A DNA stretch of 64,000 nucleotides from Portunus trituberculatus (taxonomy: Eukaryota; Arthropoda; Malacostraca; Decapoda; Portunidae): contig NC_059268.1 of the NCBI RefSeq assembly GCF_017591435.1, positions 6,151,184-6,215,183 of the forward strand, read 5' to 3'. Positions 14,103-37,997 of the stretch are shown in pieces; position 1 is the first letter of the stretch, and each line of letters begins with the position of its first letter. Both the position numbers and the translations under genes were made by a program. The notes under the pieces are model-generated. The model was not told the DNA's origin and did no database searches. It saw only the letters and a program-made list of their open reading frames with translations.

Positions 14103-15224
14103 CTGTCATAGAATAGCCCAAGTCGCATGAAAGTAGAACATAACCAAAGTTCTTTTCTTCTCCATCATTTCCTTGGCAATAATCTGCCCAAAAGACGAGA
14201 AAGTTTAGGAAAATTCGGAAGCTTTGATATTGATGTACCCTTTGAAGAATGTGTGACAGACAATAGCAAGGAGATGCGTGAATGTTTAGAAGGGAGTTAG
14301 GATAAAAGGAGAGGTGAAAGAGAGAAGGTAAGGAACAGTTTGCAAGGAAGGGGAAAGGCAGGTAGGTTAGGGGCCTCTCTGTCTCGCCGCAGGATACGAG
14401 GAAAACAACACCCCAGCATATCAGACGAGAGGGGAAAAAAATGTGACCAAATATTGAATTACTAAGAAAGGAAAATAGATAAAAGTATTCCTCCTGTCCG
14501 CTCATATTTACGAAAAGGGGAAACGAGAATGATGCAACGGAGCAGGCACGAATAATAACATCGATTAGAGGGAAATAAAGATTCGAAAACGTTACTCGGT
14601 TCTTTTTTCAATCAGTAATCGCCGCTGCTATCGCCCTTCCCCGACCGTCCCACCCCCCATAGCGCTCCGGTCCAATTTAATATCCTCGTAACTTTCACCT
14701 AAATACTGATGATATTAAAAACTCCATCGTGAATGAAGGGGGCAGAAAAAAAAAACGGTGGTTCATTTCCAAATATTATAACGCGCGGGAGCTTTTTTTC
14801 CTGCCGCCATGAATGCGCTTTTCAAAAACACAATTTTCTGGTTCGTTTAGTCACTTCCAACAATAATCAGATTTAGACCTCGGGGTGGTGCGCGGAGGAA
14901 GAAGAGGAATGGGGAGAGATAGGGAAGGGGAAGGAGGAGGAAAGGTGAAAGGAGACGGGAGAGAGGGAATGGAGAAGGTAGAGGGAGAGGTAGCAAGTCT
15001 GAATGTGAGGGAAGAGGGTTGAGAAGGCAGTCCTGAGAGGGCGGGCTGCTAATGAAGTAGAGGAAGAGAAAGGCAGTTGACTAATGGAGAAACACGCGGT
15101 GGAATAAAAACAATGAGTGCTAATGGGATTGAGATGTCCGTGCTGTTATAAAAAGGGGAAAAAATTAATCTTGAGAACTAGGATGGAAATAGAAACACTG
15201 GATGGGATGTGATATTGGTAAGCT
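14103..15224. other. Unannotated stretch, purine-rich at 14885-15060
   Basis: A/G-rich words dominate 14885-15060. No gene is seen. Confidence 0.5.
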
Positions 15225-15304
15225 TCCTCCTCCTTCTCCTCCTCCTCCTCCTCCTCCTCCTCCTCCTCCTCCTCCTCCTCCTCCTCCTCCTCCTCCTCCT
15301 CCTC
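15225..15304. repeat. (CTC)n trinucleotide tract
   Basis: About 25 CTC units. Confidence 0.97.
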
Positions 15305-15465
15305 TTGGAAAGCTAACATTCTCTCATTTTCCTTCCTAATTTTCCGATCTTTCTCTGGTCGTGGAAGCGGATTAAGCTCGATTCGGAAATCAATTTGAGA
15401 TCATCAAGTCGTGCTGAGTAAACAAAAGATTCTCAGGCTGATCAGTACCCAAGACCCACGTGTGT

Positions 15466-16338
<873 letters not shown>

Positions 16339-16386
<48 letters not shown>
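16339..16386. repeat. (CT)n microsatellite
   Basis: About 23 pure CT units. Confidence 0.97.
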
Positions 16387-16389
<3 letters not shown>

Positions 16390-16810
16390 ATCACCAAGCA
16401 TCATCAGCAGCAGCCTGTATGAGTTCAGTGGAGGGGAAATGCCTCGCCGGACCTTCACTACTCTTGTTGACCGTCCTCCAGTTCAAGGCTACCACAGAAA
16501 ACTTGTCTCATCTCCCCAACTAATTTCTCTCCGACCAGTTTTCCTTTGCCATCGTTGGGTTGACATGCCGTTGCTTAAAATGACCGACCATCTGTTCTGT
16601 GGGTAACGTGTGGTCTATCTTACGCATGTTTCATTAATTTCAATTCACTGTCATGATGTCTTTAAGTTTGGAGTGCTCCCTAATATTTTTACACCACCAA
16701 ATTTTATTCTTCTCATTCAACTTCAGGAGATGTTAAGTGTTTGTGCCAGGGTTCTATAAGATCACAAGTCTCCTCTCCGTATGTCTGATCTGGTAGAATG
16801 GGCTGTTTAA

Positions 16811-17004
16811 CCCCTTCAGTATTAGAGAGCATTTTACCATGAGTTTGGATATGATAAGATGATTTCATTTATATTAGAAAGGATCTATGGATGTCAGAAG
16901 ATTAATCGCCAGAATTTTTACTATTTTAATAAGTTTCTGATGTATGAAATTGCCAAATATAGTAAAGAAAATGCTTATGAAAACGCGTCATGGTACTGCA
17001 GGTG
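16811..17004. mobile_element. piggyBac-like MITE, copy 1
   Basis: CCCCTTCAGTATTAG...GGTACTGCAGGTG is bounded by TTAA on both sides (16807-16810 and 17005-17008), the piggyBac target. Internal GGATCTATGG and AGATTAATCGCCAGAA are shared, inverted, with the copy at 20019. It is 194 bp and non-coding. Confidence 0.75.
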
Positions 17005-17008
17005 TTAA

Positions 17009-20018
<3,010 letters not shown>

Positions 20019-20225
20019 CCCCTTCAGTACCATGACGCATTTTTATATTCATTCTGCTTATTATTTAGCGATTTGGTACAATTTCTGATACTTATGTGGA
20101 TATTAAGATAGTGAAGGTTCTGGCCATTAATCTCCTAATCTCCATAGACCCTTCCTAATGCAAATGCAATCGTCTAGTTGGACCCAAAAATCATGGTAAA
20201 AAATACGTCCCAGTATTGAAAGGGC
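20019..20225. mobile_element. piggyBac-like MITE, copy 2 (inverted relative to copy 1)
   Basis: CCCCTTCAGTACCATGACGC at one end and CCAGTATTGAAAGGG at the other are inverted repeats. The internal GGTTCTGGCCATTAATCTCC is the reverse of the matching segment of copy 1. The TTAA targets are no longer intact. Confidence 0.72.
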
Positions 20226-20300
20226 CAAAGATTAATTTACTGCTTTGGTCAATTCTTGTATACAAAAAACACTTACGACATTCTTTCCATCTAGTGATTT

Positions 20301-20303
<3 letters not shown>

Positions 20304-20370
<67 letters not shown>
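20304..20370. repeat. (CA)n microsatellite
   Basis: About 33 pure CA units. Confidence 0.98.
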
Positions 20371-20371
<1 letters not shown>

Positions 20372-20472
20372 CGTTAAAAGTACACAACAATAAATAAGGA
20401 TGTTGATGTGCACATATATACATGTACACCTTTCCGAATACAGCAATAGATCAATGAAACCCCAGAGAAAAT

Positions 20473-20509
20473 TGTGTGTGTGTGTGTGTGTGTGTGTGTC
20501 TGTGTGTGT
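20473..20509. repeat. (GT)n at the tail side of SINE B copy 1
   Basis: GT13, CTGTGTGTGT. Immediately followed by the SINE. Confidence 0.95.
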
Positions 20510-20792
20510 AATTCACCTCGGTCGCCTGCTGGTCACCCAGCCAGTCTTCCCCATTACGGAGCGAGCTCAGAGCGCATAGACCGATCTTCGGGTAGGACTA
20601 AGACCACAACACACTCCACACACCGGGAAAGCGAGGTCACAACCCCTCGAGTTATATCCCGTAGCTATTTACTGCTAGGTGAACAGGGGCTACATACACA
20701 TTAAGAAGCTTGCCCATTTGCCTCGCCGCCTCCGGGATTCGAACCCGGACCCTCTCGAATGTGAGTCGAGCGTGCTAACCACTACACTGCGC

Positions 20793-20794
<2 letters not shown>
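20510..20794 (-). mobile_element. tRNA-Val-like SINE, family B copy 1
   Basis: On the minus strand the head (20794 to about 20722) forms a tRNA-like cloverleaf: A-box region GCAGTGTAGTGGTTAGCACG, a CTCGA/TCGAG stem with a CTCACAT loop (anticodon CAC), and B box GGTTCGAATCC (complement of 20735-20745). The body includes the reverse of CACACACCGGGAAAGCGAGG and CTGCTAGGTGAACAGGGGCT, ending GAGGTGAATT at 20510 beside a CA run. This is an arthropod-type SINE rather than a functional tRNA gene. Confidence 0.88.

Positions 20795-20831
<37 letters not shown>
20794..20831. repeat. (GT)n between the two SINE B copies
   Basis: About 19 GT units directly join the head of copy 1 to the tail of copy 2. 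Confidence 0.97.
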
Positions 20832-20833
<2 letters not shown>

Positions 20834-21126
20834 CACTGTTTGATCTGCTGCAGTCCCTGACGAGACAGCCAGACGTTACCCTACGGAACGAGCTCAGAGC
20901 TCATTATTTCCAATCTCCGGATAGGCCTGAGACCAGGCATACACCACACACCACACACCGGGACAACAAGGTCACAACTCCTCGATTTACATCCCGTACC
21001 TACTCACTGCTAGGTGAACAGGGGCTACACGTGAAAGGAGACACACCCAAATATCTCCACCCGGCCGGGGAATCGAACCCCGGTCCTTTGGCTTGTGAAG
21101 CCAGCACTCTAACCACTGAGCTACCG

Positions 21127-21130
<4 letters not shown>
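20831..21130 (-). mobile_element. tRNA-Val-like SINE, family B copy 2
   Basis: On the minus strand the head starts CGCTCGGTAGCTCAGTGGTT, with a TGGC/GCCA stem around TTCACAA (anticodon CAC) and a T arm CGGGG-TTCGATT-CCCCG. The acceptor ends pair if G-U pairs are allowed. The body shares CCCCTGTTCACCTAGCAGT and CCCGGTGTGTGGTG with copy 1. The tail ends CAAACAGTGAAACACAC. Confidence 0.9.

Positions 21131-21196
<66 letters not shown>
21130..21196. repeat. (GT)n at the head of SINE B copy 2
   Basis: About 33 GT units. Confidence 0.97.
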
Positions 21197-21198
<2 letters not shown>

Positions 21199-21764
21199 CA
21201 ATACAATATAATATAGAAACATGTACAGATAAAGAAAAATAAATAGATAAATATAAACATAATTTAATATGAAAAGACAGTCCAAGCTTAGACAAATATA
21301 AAAAGTAATGAATAAACAAAAACTAATGAATTTAACAAAATCATAATACAGTTCATGATTGTTCACTTATTCAGTCACCACCACCACCATCACCATCACC
21401 ACTTTCCTTGACCCTCCTTCCCTCCCCAGGTGCATCACACATGGCTGCATCTCCCAGGAAGGTGCACACTGCCAACACGAATACAGATGAGACGCGTCCA
21501 CCTGTTTCCTTGATTCCCCGAGGCTGGCGATGTCGTGCGTCTGTCGTGCTCTGAAGCGGCGCCAGTCAGCTGAAGGTAAGAGCAAGGGCTGGGAAAGGAT
21601 GGCTGGAACGAGAGGAGAGGAAAGATAGTGTCCCGTGGTGTTGTGATGGTGCTGGTAGTGATATTTTTGTTGTTTGAAAAAAAGAGTTTGCTTTAAAGTT
21701 TTCATTTTCTTTGAGTTTTCTTGTTATATAATTTCTTTGTGTGTTTGTGTGTTTGCAGGTTTGT

Positions 21765-21806
<42 letters not shown>

Positions 21807-23204
21807 TTTAAGTGGTCACACTCATAAACAACAACAGCAACAAAAAGAGGTAGGAAAGAAAAAGAAAAGTGTGAATTAGTGAGCAAGAGAAACAGAAGGA
21901 CACTCAGACAGACAGATAACAGATAGAAACAGATAGACGCACCGATCCTAATCTAATATGAACTGAGGCAGACCACACCACAACAAAAAGGCGTGTCTCC
22001 TGGAATGATTATCTGACCGCATTATTGAGGAACCAACAGATGAAGATATTACTACGGCGCGTGTATTGATTCACGGGACGCTTTGTATATCAGAGAGAGA
22101 GAGAGAGAGAGAGAGAACGAACATGATTTCCTTTTTCACCTTTCTCTTTTCTTTTCCTCCCCTTCTCAAATTAATTCCTTTTCCGATCCTTCTCTTCTTA
22201 TTTCTCTCCTAATTATCCATATTCATCCCCATACTTTCTCTTCCTTCATCTCTCTTCTTTATTTTGTATTTCTTCCGTACTCACACATTTATCCTTCCCA
22301 TCTCGTTTCTACTTCCTCCTCTCCTTCACCTTCCCTCTTTTCATTTATGCACCAGTCACCCCTTTAGCTAGTATTCTTAAACATTTCCGTGTTTCATCGG
22401 GGTTACTATTCAAAACAGATGATTAGTTAGGTTCTTATGATTACTTTTCTCATTGGCGACCCAGATACAATGTCATATTATCATTTCTACCACGAAAGTA
22501 GCCTTAAAATGTTCCACTGTAAGGCAAGAAAAGTTTAAGAGTAAGAACCTTTATTTCTTTTTTTTTTTTTTTTGCAGTTTTCTCAGCCTCCGTAACAGGG
22601 ATGTATTTTTCACGTTCGTTAATACGTGTCTTGCGGTTGAACGACTTTACGAAGGAGCGAAGGTTCTGTTCTGGCTGGTTTTTCTCTAATGATACTTGGG
22701 CTCTTCGAGTTTTTTCGTGTGTTTTTCCGGGAAACTTAACGCTCCACTGATAATTTGCGGTCTCAAAAGATAAGAGAAGTCGAGGAAAAACAAAGATAAT
22801 GACTCCCTACTCCTTGAACACGCTGGGATGTAGCAGTAGTAGGATCGAAGATTTGTCTTGCTGCTTCACATCTTACGTATCTTCTCTTACTTGCTTCCAT
22901 TCCACCAAACCGTCCTCCAGTTCTCCATTTTCCCTTCCTCTTCCTCCTCCTCCTCCTGTTCCTCGTTTAGCTCCTCCTCATGCTCCCGACGAAAAATCTC
23001 AAGCTGGTCGGAGGCTTCGCTTGATTTATTCCGCCTGCAAATTATCCTCGGGAGCCCCTGATCGCCGGGTAGTCGCGCCCCTCATCCCAACAGATCTCCG
23101 CGGAAGTGCCCTGTTCGTAGACTGCGTAAAGGCAAAGTGGTGGGGTCCTCTGTTGCTGCTGCTGCTGCTGCTGCTACTACTGCTGCCACCTCTCTGATAA
23201 CAAG
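21197..23204. other. Unannotated stretch with GT and GA tracts
   Basis: GT18 is at 21767-21802 and GA12 at 22092-22116. The remainder is C/T-rich (22130-22350, 22920-22980) or mixed. A short (GCT)n lies at 23152-23190. No gene is recognised. Confidence 0.5.
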
Positions 23205-23680
23205 ACCATATTCTGAAACATTCCTCCTGTGCCTCTACACAACTTTCAAAATCCTCTTGCTAAACTTGCATGGGTTTTTAAAAGTGTTTCTATTGTTCAA
23301 GGAATCAACAAGTTTTCTACATTTCTAAGTGAGCAACATATCACAATCACTAAATCATGAAAAGTTGAAGATGAATATTTATACAAAAAGTAACTATTGA
23401 TCGAAATAATACATATTTTGTTTTGTTTATCTTTTCTTTCATGAAATGTGATTATAATCTATGCACCACTGCTAAGAACTGAAAGATATTTTACATGTGT
23501 ACTTTTTCAAGTTAAATATTTCTATTTTATATGTACAATTCCAAAGACTCAAAAGAATGTTTTACAAAATGTACTATAGATGTTTTTGACAGGAGTAAAG
23601 TCTTGGAAGTCTTGTTAATCATCTCTGTGATTATTTTGCATAGCCATGATCTAGAGAGCAAAGCGTTTCTGAATACAGGT
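23205..23680. mobile_element. MITE of 'CCATATTCTGAAAC' family, copy 1
   Basis: The left end ACCATATTCTGAAACATTCC faces the right end GCGTTTCTGAATACAGGT (imperfect inverted repeat). The interior is AT-rich and non-coding. The same ends recur at 31910-32295 and 34472-34875. Confidence 0.6.
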
Positions 23681-23839
23681 CTTAGCGCAGCATCAGCGAG
23701 GAGTCACAGGAGCATGCAGCCGATCCAGTCAGGCGGCGTAACGCTATTCCTCGCTGTTCAGTGGTTCGCGGGGAGTGATGTTATTTGTTGGAGTAGTAAT
23801 GGTGAGAGTGATAGCGAGGGGTGGATGGCTGTGGTATGG

Positions 23840-23843
23840 TAGC

Positions 23844-23901
<58 letters not shown>

Positions 23902-23973
23902 ATAGCAATAGTAATAGTCTTAGTAGTAGTAGTGGTAGTAGCAGCAGCAGCAGCAGCAGTAGCAGGTAGTAGT

Positions 23974-24050
<77 letters not shown>

Positions 24051-24240
24051 CAGTGGTAGTAGCAGCAGCAGCAGTAGTAGTAGCTGTAGTAGTAGTAATA
24101 GTAGCTGTAGTAGTAGTAGTAGCAGTAGCAGCAGCAGTAGCAGCAGCAACACCAGTAATAGCAACATTAGTAATATTACCACCACCACCACCACTACCAG
24201 CATAACTAGCAGTTGCAGCAGTGGTACTAAATGTTGAAGC
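23840..24240. repeat. AGT/AGC trinucleotide block
   Basis: About 400 bp of interleaved (GTA)n and (GCA)n, ending in (ACC)n. Poly-Ser and poly-Leu/Val open frames on both strands are repeat artefacts. Confidence 0.97.
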
Positions 24241-24703
24241 TAGGCGTTTCCACTAATGCTGACTAATGCTACTAGCCACCACTGCCACACCGCGCGACGC
24301 ACAGCCTTCATTACAGTCAAACTACGTAATCTTTATGATGATATACAATACGAGCACTGGAGATTTAATTGCAAAATTGTTTATTCTATAAAATTTCGTT
24401 TGTACTTTCAAAATCCTCTATTGTACTCCAGCATCGTAGGCAGTTTGCCCTGTACCGCTAATGCTGTTGGTGCTGCTGCTGTTCCTGCACCAGGACAAAT
24501 ATCATACAGCCAAACCTTCATTTTCATCCCGACACGGTCCCTTTACCAAAATTTGGCCTTTTTTTCGTTGTCGGAACAAATGCATTCCAAATTTCAGGCA
24601 AATTCCTGTTAGGTCAGAAATCGAGAAAATATGAAATTAAGAGAAAATACAAAAGCCGGGTCACCATATTATATTTTATACCCACGAGAAAAATATACTT
24701 CTG

Positions 24704-24706
<3 letters not shown>
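24241..24706. other. Unannotated stretch
   Basis: No gene or repeat is recognised. Confidence 0.5.
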
Positions 24707-24784
<78 letters not shown>

Positions 24785-24812
24785 TCATTTATTTATTTAT
24801 TTATTTATTTAT
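24707..24812. repeat. (TA)n and (TTTA)n compound microsatellite
   Basis: About 70 bp of TA, ATATTCA, then six or seven TTTA units. Confidence 0.97.
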
Positions 24813-31909
<7,097 letters not shown>

Positions 31910-32295
31910 CCATATTCTGAAACACCTCTAACCGCACCTCAATTACCTTCCAAGGGCTCTTGTTGAAGTTACATGGAAAGGACATGTATCAGTGATTATG
32001 GTTCTAGTGACAGATCAACAAGATGGATATGAAAAACACTCATGTGAACCCGGGCGATTATCTCTGTGATCTTGAAAACTCCTCGAAAATTCTTGAACGT
32101 TTCTTGACTACTTCCAAAAGGCCCTTGTTGAGGTTATACTTATTTCAAAGGTGTTTTTTTTTTAAGATTCCAGTGACATATCAACATGATTTCTACGCTA
32201 TTATCAGGAGAAGCACTCTTAAAAATTCGGCAAATCGTTTGTGTGGCCTTTGAAAACAGTCGTGATGAGAGAGCGAATCGTCTCCCAATACAGGC
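31910..32295. mobile_element. MITE of 'CCATATTCTGAAAC' family, copy 2
   Basis: The left end GCCATATTCTGAAACACCTC faces the decayed right end GCGAATCGTCTCCCAATACAGG. Inside, a 75-bp segment (CCAAGGGCTCTTGTTGAAG and CTAGTGACAGATCAACAAGA) is repeated at 32113-32190 in diverged form. Confidence 0.55.
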
Positions 32296-33525
32296 CATGA
32301 GAGAGGAAAACGTTTATGAAGACTGGCTTGAGTGCGGCATCAGTATTTGCTCAACTTCCACAAGTGACAAAGGTCAGGGATCATTCATCATGCAACCACT
32401 GATCAGTCAAGGTGCACGGGACTTATTTTTGGCTGCGTGACTGTATTGATCATGGGACGCGCTACCGAGCACTACGCACAATTTCACACAGCATCACCAC
32501 GGTCAGGAGGCGAGGAGGATGACCCCACTCTCTCTATGTTTAGAAATACTCCCCTTAATCATGAGTCCTACTATGCTAAGAAACTACCACTTGACAGGTT
32601 TTCTAAGGTTATGATTGTTCAGAAATTAAGATCGAGAGAGATGCAGTACAGCTGGCTATTTCTAAGTTTGGCCAGTTTACCATGAGTTACCAGCTACACA
32701 GGATTGGATATGACTGTACAAATGAATGCAAGACAATTTCAAACACCGGTGGATTTCAAAATCTATGGTAAAGCTCCAACACATAAGGGCAAGAGAGAAC
32801 GATCAATATAAAGGCGATGAATACACTGAAAATAAAACATACAGATTTAGCAGAAGTAAAAGACGAAGTTAGTAACATGTGATCCGTTTTAGCGACATCT
32901 GGTTGGAACAGCCGAAAAGGAAACAATCACTTTACTACAACTACAGAATATGAAAAAAGAAATAGTACTAAAAGAAAAGAAACAAGGAGTTGGAACCGGA
33001 GAAATAAGAATAACCTTATTATTTGCGAGTTACCAAGACGGACAACATCTGTGTTGACACCCGTGAACTCCATTCGTCTGCGCGCCACTTATCTCTGCAC
33101 GGGATGATGGGAAATGAATGCCCTGTATGACATCCGAAGAAGTAACCATTATTATAAAGATGGCATAACTCTATATTAGTAGTAGAAGGAGTAGCTGTAG
33201 TAGCAGCAGTAGTGAAAGGAGAGAAAGGAAAAATGAAAAAAAAAACATGGAAGAGGAAAGAAACTGAAAAAAGAAAAGATTGTGGAAGAAAACAAGCAAA
33301 ATAACAACTGAAAATAAAGGGAGAAACTGTCGTCACATCCGTGCGTGATGGAAGGGGAAGACTTGGCCTGGCTTGGGCATTCAGGAAGAAGACTCTCAGG
33401 CCGCAGGAGGAAGGAACCTGAGCAGTGCTATCTGAGAGAACAGACGTGGCGGTGCGGAGAGCGAGGAGGGCAAGGAAAGGAGGGAGAAGAAGAGAGGAAC
33501 AGGTTGGAATGAAAAGGACACACAC

Positions 33526-33527
<2 letters not shown>
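32296..33527. other. Unannotated stretch
   Basis: No gene or repeat is recognised. It is purine-rich from 33225 to 33527. Confidence 0.45.
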
Positions 33528-33589
<62 letters not shown>

Positions 33590-33696
33590 CACACATACAT
33601 ATAATACAGGTGTTTAAAGTTTCTAAGTCAAAATAATGAGGTCATTTTTTTTACCAGTATCATTATCAACGTCATTATCTCCGACACCAGCCCAGC

Positions 33697-33755
<59 letters not shown>

Positions 33756-34038
33756 GGTGAGGGAGGTCGCACGGCCTAACTTGTGTAAGCGAGCTCGAAT
33801 TATTTAAGTTTACCATGGTGGAAAAGACGTCAACAACGGAGAGGGGGAAAATTTTCAAAAAGTAAAGTGAAGATGAGAGAAAAAAAAAATCATTTTATAG
33901 TGACCTCCACTAACTTTCTCCATCACAGCAAGGCGACCAGCGGAGGACAAGGGTGACGGAATTGATGGGGCTGGAGGCGCTTGGAAAAAGAAAGTTCATA
34001 TTTGATGTAGAGAAGAAATAAAATGTACCTTGTTCATT

Positions 34039-34073
<35 letters not shown>
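33528..34073. repeat. Three (GA)n microsatellites
   Basis: GA tracts at 33528-33587, 33699-33752 and 34042-34073 are separated by 110-290 bp of mixed sequence. Confidence 0.96.
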
Positions 34074-34076
<3 letters not shown>

Positions 34077-34471
34077 TGATAAAAGGAGAGGAATTAGGTG
34101 CCAAAACAAAGGGTAGGAAGAACAGATTAAGAAGTTATCGTTAAGTAGAGTAACCAAAACAGATAGAAACGTTTAAGGGACCAGGAAGATGAGAAAAGCA
34201 ATAACAGAGACAATCATTTGGGAGGGAATTTTTAATCAAGTGAGACTGATGACTCCAGAAATGCAAGAAAAAGAAGCGACAGACTCCGCTGATGAAAATA
34301 AATCTATGCAACAATGGTTTAACTTACACCGTGACTGTGAGATGCAGATTCAAAACGGTAAAAGGATCCAGTGTGAGAAGGAGAAATGAGGAGTATGGTA
34401 GTAGTGGTAATAATGGTGGTGGTTGTGATGGTGGTTGTGGTTGTGGTGGCAGTACTGCTGTCAGAACTAGG

Positions 34472-34875
34472 GTGGTATTCTAAAATATTTCGTTAATTTA
34501 TCGCAAATCATTTTAAAATCCCTGAGTGGAAATTATGTAGTTGGTTTTCAAGGATGTTTTCTTTACCATCAGTAAGAAAAAACACTATGTAGAATTGAAT
34601 TAATCATTTACAGACAGCTCCCTACTTGAAAAAAAAAAAAAAGCCTTCCTACCCTTTGTCTTACCTATAGAGCTTTGCATTCTCACGACGACTATTGCCA
34701 AAGGTTCTAATTGAAGATACTCATGTTTTTAAGGGTATTTTTATGGTTTTGGTGATGGACTGGCAAGATTTCTAATTGATCATAAGGAAAAACTGTCTTG
34801 AAAACCCAGCTAGTTGTCTAAATGGGACTTGAAAAATTGTCGTGGTGAAAAGGCAAGGCGTTTCTGAATATGGCC
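34472..34875. mobile_element. MITE of 'CCATATTCTGAAAC' family, copy 3
   Basis: The left end GTGGTATTCTAAAATATTTC faces the right end GGCGTTTCTGAATATGGCC. It shares CCAAAGGTTCTAATTGAAG, GTGATGGACTGGCAAGATT and GTCGTGGTGAAAAGGC with copy 2. Confidence 0.6.
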
Positions 34876-35074
34876 GCTAGAGCGATATGTTGACTCAAGA
34901 TATTCTAATAGACAAGTATCATTGGCCAGAACTCGTGACGTGTATTAGGCCACACCTCCACTCTCAACCCCACTTCATGTCCCCCCCCCCAGCCCCACTC
35001 CCCACTACTACATTTCTCATACTTCTCCCTATCACTTATATCTAACTCCCTCCTTCCCCACTCCCCCACACACA

Positions 35075-35606
<532 letters not shown>

Positions 35607-35755
35607 TACTACAAAGATAGGTTTTTGTGAACTCTAAATTGGCCCTTTTAGGTAAAAATGTTAAGAAATGCTACGTACATATCTATAAGTACCGGCCCTG
35701 AGCCCTCCATAGGTTAGCGATTCGCTAGATAACCACCATACGACCGTAGGGGAAT

Positions 35756-35763
35756 CACACACA

Positions 35764-35835
<72 letters not shown>

Positions 35836-35969
35836 AACAGTAATAATGATAGTGTTGTTGCTGCTCCTGTTGTTGCACTTACCACTGCTACTGTTACTAC
35901 TATTATTACAACTACTACTACGTACTACTACTACTACTTCTACTGATAATAATAATGAAAATAATAACC

Positions 35970-36006
<37 letters not shown>

Positions 36007-36023
36007 TAATAATAATAATAATA

Positions 36024-36071
<48 letters not shown>

Positions 36072-36138
36072 TAATGATAATAATAATACCAGTACTACCA
36101 CCACTACCACCTCTACCCCCACCACCACCACCACCACT

Positions 36139-36173
<35 letters not shown>

Positions 36174-36222
36174 AACAACAAAACCCACTACCACCACCAC
36201 CACCATTACTACTACACTCACA
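35756..36222. repeat. (CA)n and mixed (ATA)n-(ACC)n-(ACA)n block
   Basis: CA 35756-35833, TAC/ATA units 35880-36105, ACC 36106-36136, ACA 36137-36180, ACC to 36210. Confidence 0.97.
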
Positions 36223-36247
36223 CAATTCCATTCCACGTTTCCTTTTT

Positions 36248-36443
36248 TTTATTTATACCGTGTGTACTTCTCACGGGAATTTCTGGGCTAAAGGGGATAC
36301 TTTTTGGGGTACCTCCTACCTCAAAATCCACCCGCTAGGAAACCGTTGCCTCGAGTGAGGAAGCCCAACCTACACTCGGACCGTGGACAGGATTCGAACC
36401 CGTGAGCTTGGAGACCCCTCGGACCCCAAAGCACGCACGCTTT
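36248..36443 (-). mobile_element. tRNA-derived SINE, copy 2 of family A (head-truncated)
   Basis: It is nearly identical to the element at 4121-4332 over the body (ACCGTGTG-ACTT, CACGGGAATTTCTG, AAAGGGGATACTTTTT, CTACACTCGGACCGTGGACA). It has a perfect B box, GGGTTCGAATCC on the minus strand (36390-36401). The tRNA 5' half is lost after GCACGCACGC. Confidence 0.85.
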
Positions 36444-36679
36444 CACTTTCTCTTTCTACTACAATATATGCATTTCAGGTGGAAAACAGCTAAAAATTCT
36501 TGGGAAACACTTGAAATTTAAGGAAATAATGACGAGTTGACACGGGGAGGAAGAAGGTGGATGTTGGCCTGGCTCCGCCACCGTAATGGTGGGCGGTTTG
36601 AATGAAGATACAACCAATGCTCTATGTAAAGACATCTGGTGTTTTTTTTTCTTTTATCTATTTTGGTGCTTCATTCTCT

Positions 36680-37997
36680 GTGTCTGGAAACATGAGGTCG
36701 GTTGGTTTTAATGTTAGGCGCCGCAACAACTTAGGTCATATGGCGCCTCTACGATTTATTAATAAAACCATATAGTTTATAAAAAAAAAACTAATAAAAC
36801 CAAATAGTTTATAAAAAACTAACTAAAAACAATTAAAAACAATTAAATTAAAAGTAACTAAAAATACAACAAAACGAAATAAAACATTAAAATGCATAAA
36901 ACAAAATAAAATTTAAAAATTGGGGAGGAAGCCAGCCTCTCCCAAGTACCCAAAAACATCATGGCCTGGAGCCAGACATGCTGGTCCAAGGACTTGTGAG
37001 AGATAGTAGACATCGCTATCTCTACCTCGACACCGGTAGAGGTAGCGGTGTATCAAGTAGGGCACTCATTCAGCAGGTGCCGCAAGGTGAGCGGCACCAG
37101 GCAGTCATCACAGTATGATTGAGGGTCTCTTGTCAGGAGATATCTTTGTGTAATATATGTGTGACCGATACGTAGCCACTTTAATAAAATCTGTGTGCGA
37201 CGGTTGCGGGTGTGCGTCTATGTCCAGTCATGGAAAACGGAACTGGTGATCTTTCCCATTTTCGAGGTGGCAACACCCGTTTGCCACCTCCTCTGCCAAC
37301 CTGCAACGGTCGCCACACGAATACATTGGAAAACTTCTCCAAACGGTACAGGGGCAGGGGATGGAGCGCGACTTGACGCCTCTTTGGCAAAGCGGTCTGC
37401 CTGCTCATTCCAAGGAACACCAACATGAGCAGGGACTCAGCAGAACCCAACATAATATCCTCTGTTGTTAAGCAGATAAAGCCAATCCAAAGCTGATAAA
37501 ACCAATGGTTTGGGGAAAATAATAGAGGAGGAGAGAGCAGCAAGAGTACTGCGAGAATCACTAAAAATTGTAAAAGACGAAAGCGGGAGGGTAAAAATTA
37601 ACTGTAAAGCAAGGACTATGGCAGACAACTCTGCAGTAAAATCAGATGCCGCTGAAGGAAGGCTACCAGTCCGGTAAAAGGAGGGAAAAACCACACTAAA
37701 CCCAACACCTGCATCTGACTTGGAACCATTAGTAAAAACAGGGATGTCATCAGAATGAGTAGAAACGTGTTCTAAAAACCGTGTGTGGGACAGAGCTGGT
37801 GGGAAATCCTTCTTGCCATCCATGGCAGGAGGGCATAATGACACAACAGGAAGCTGCCAATAACGAACTCGTGGGAGCCGGAAAGAGTAGACAGGAGTGG
37901 GGGCGATAGATAAGTCCGTCATGAGATTTGCGACTCGAAGGCCAAAAGGTTTAGGGATAGGTCGAGTGACATACGCCTGCGAACGCGAGTCCCGCAA
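36680..37997 (-). mobile_element. 5'-truncated LINE with RNase H domain (dead)
   Basis: The minus-strand frame 37997-37437 reads as a LINE RNase H: FTNGSKSDAGVGFSV, TAELSAIVLALQ, FSDSRSTLAAL. After an in-frame TGA (37437-37439) it continues VPAHVGVPWNEQADRFAKEA. The first catalytic Asp is Asn here (TNGS for TDGS); the Glu and two later Asp residues remain. A shorter reading continues to about 37180 (HDWTHTHPQPSHTDF). An A/T-rich 3' region follows and a GGCGCC-bounded segment near 36717-36750. RNase H-bearing LINEs such as the I clade are the likely source. Confidence 0.85.

Noticed and set aside
20722..21130. Two apparently functional tRNA-Val(CAC) genes
   Set aside because: Each continues straight into a shared SINE body with no tRNA terminator, so they are SINE heads.
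23781..24237. Poly-Ser, Leu, Val and Thr frames of 138-140 codons
   Set aside because: Translation of the AGT/AGC block on both strands.
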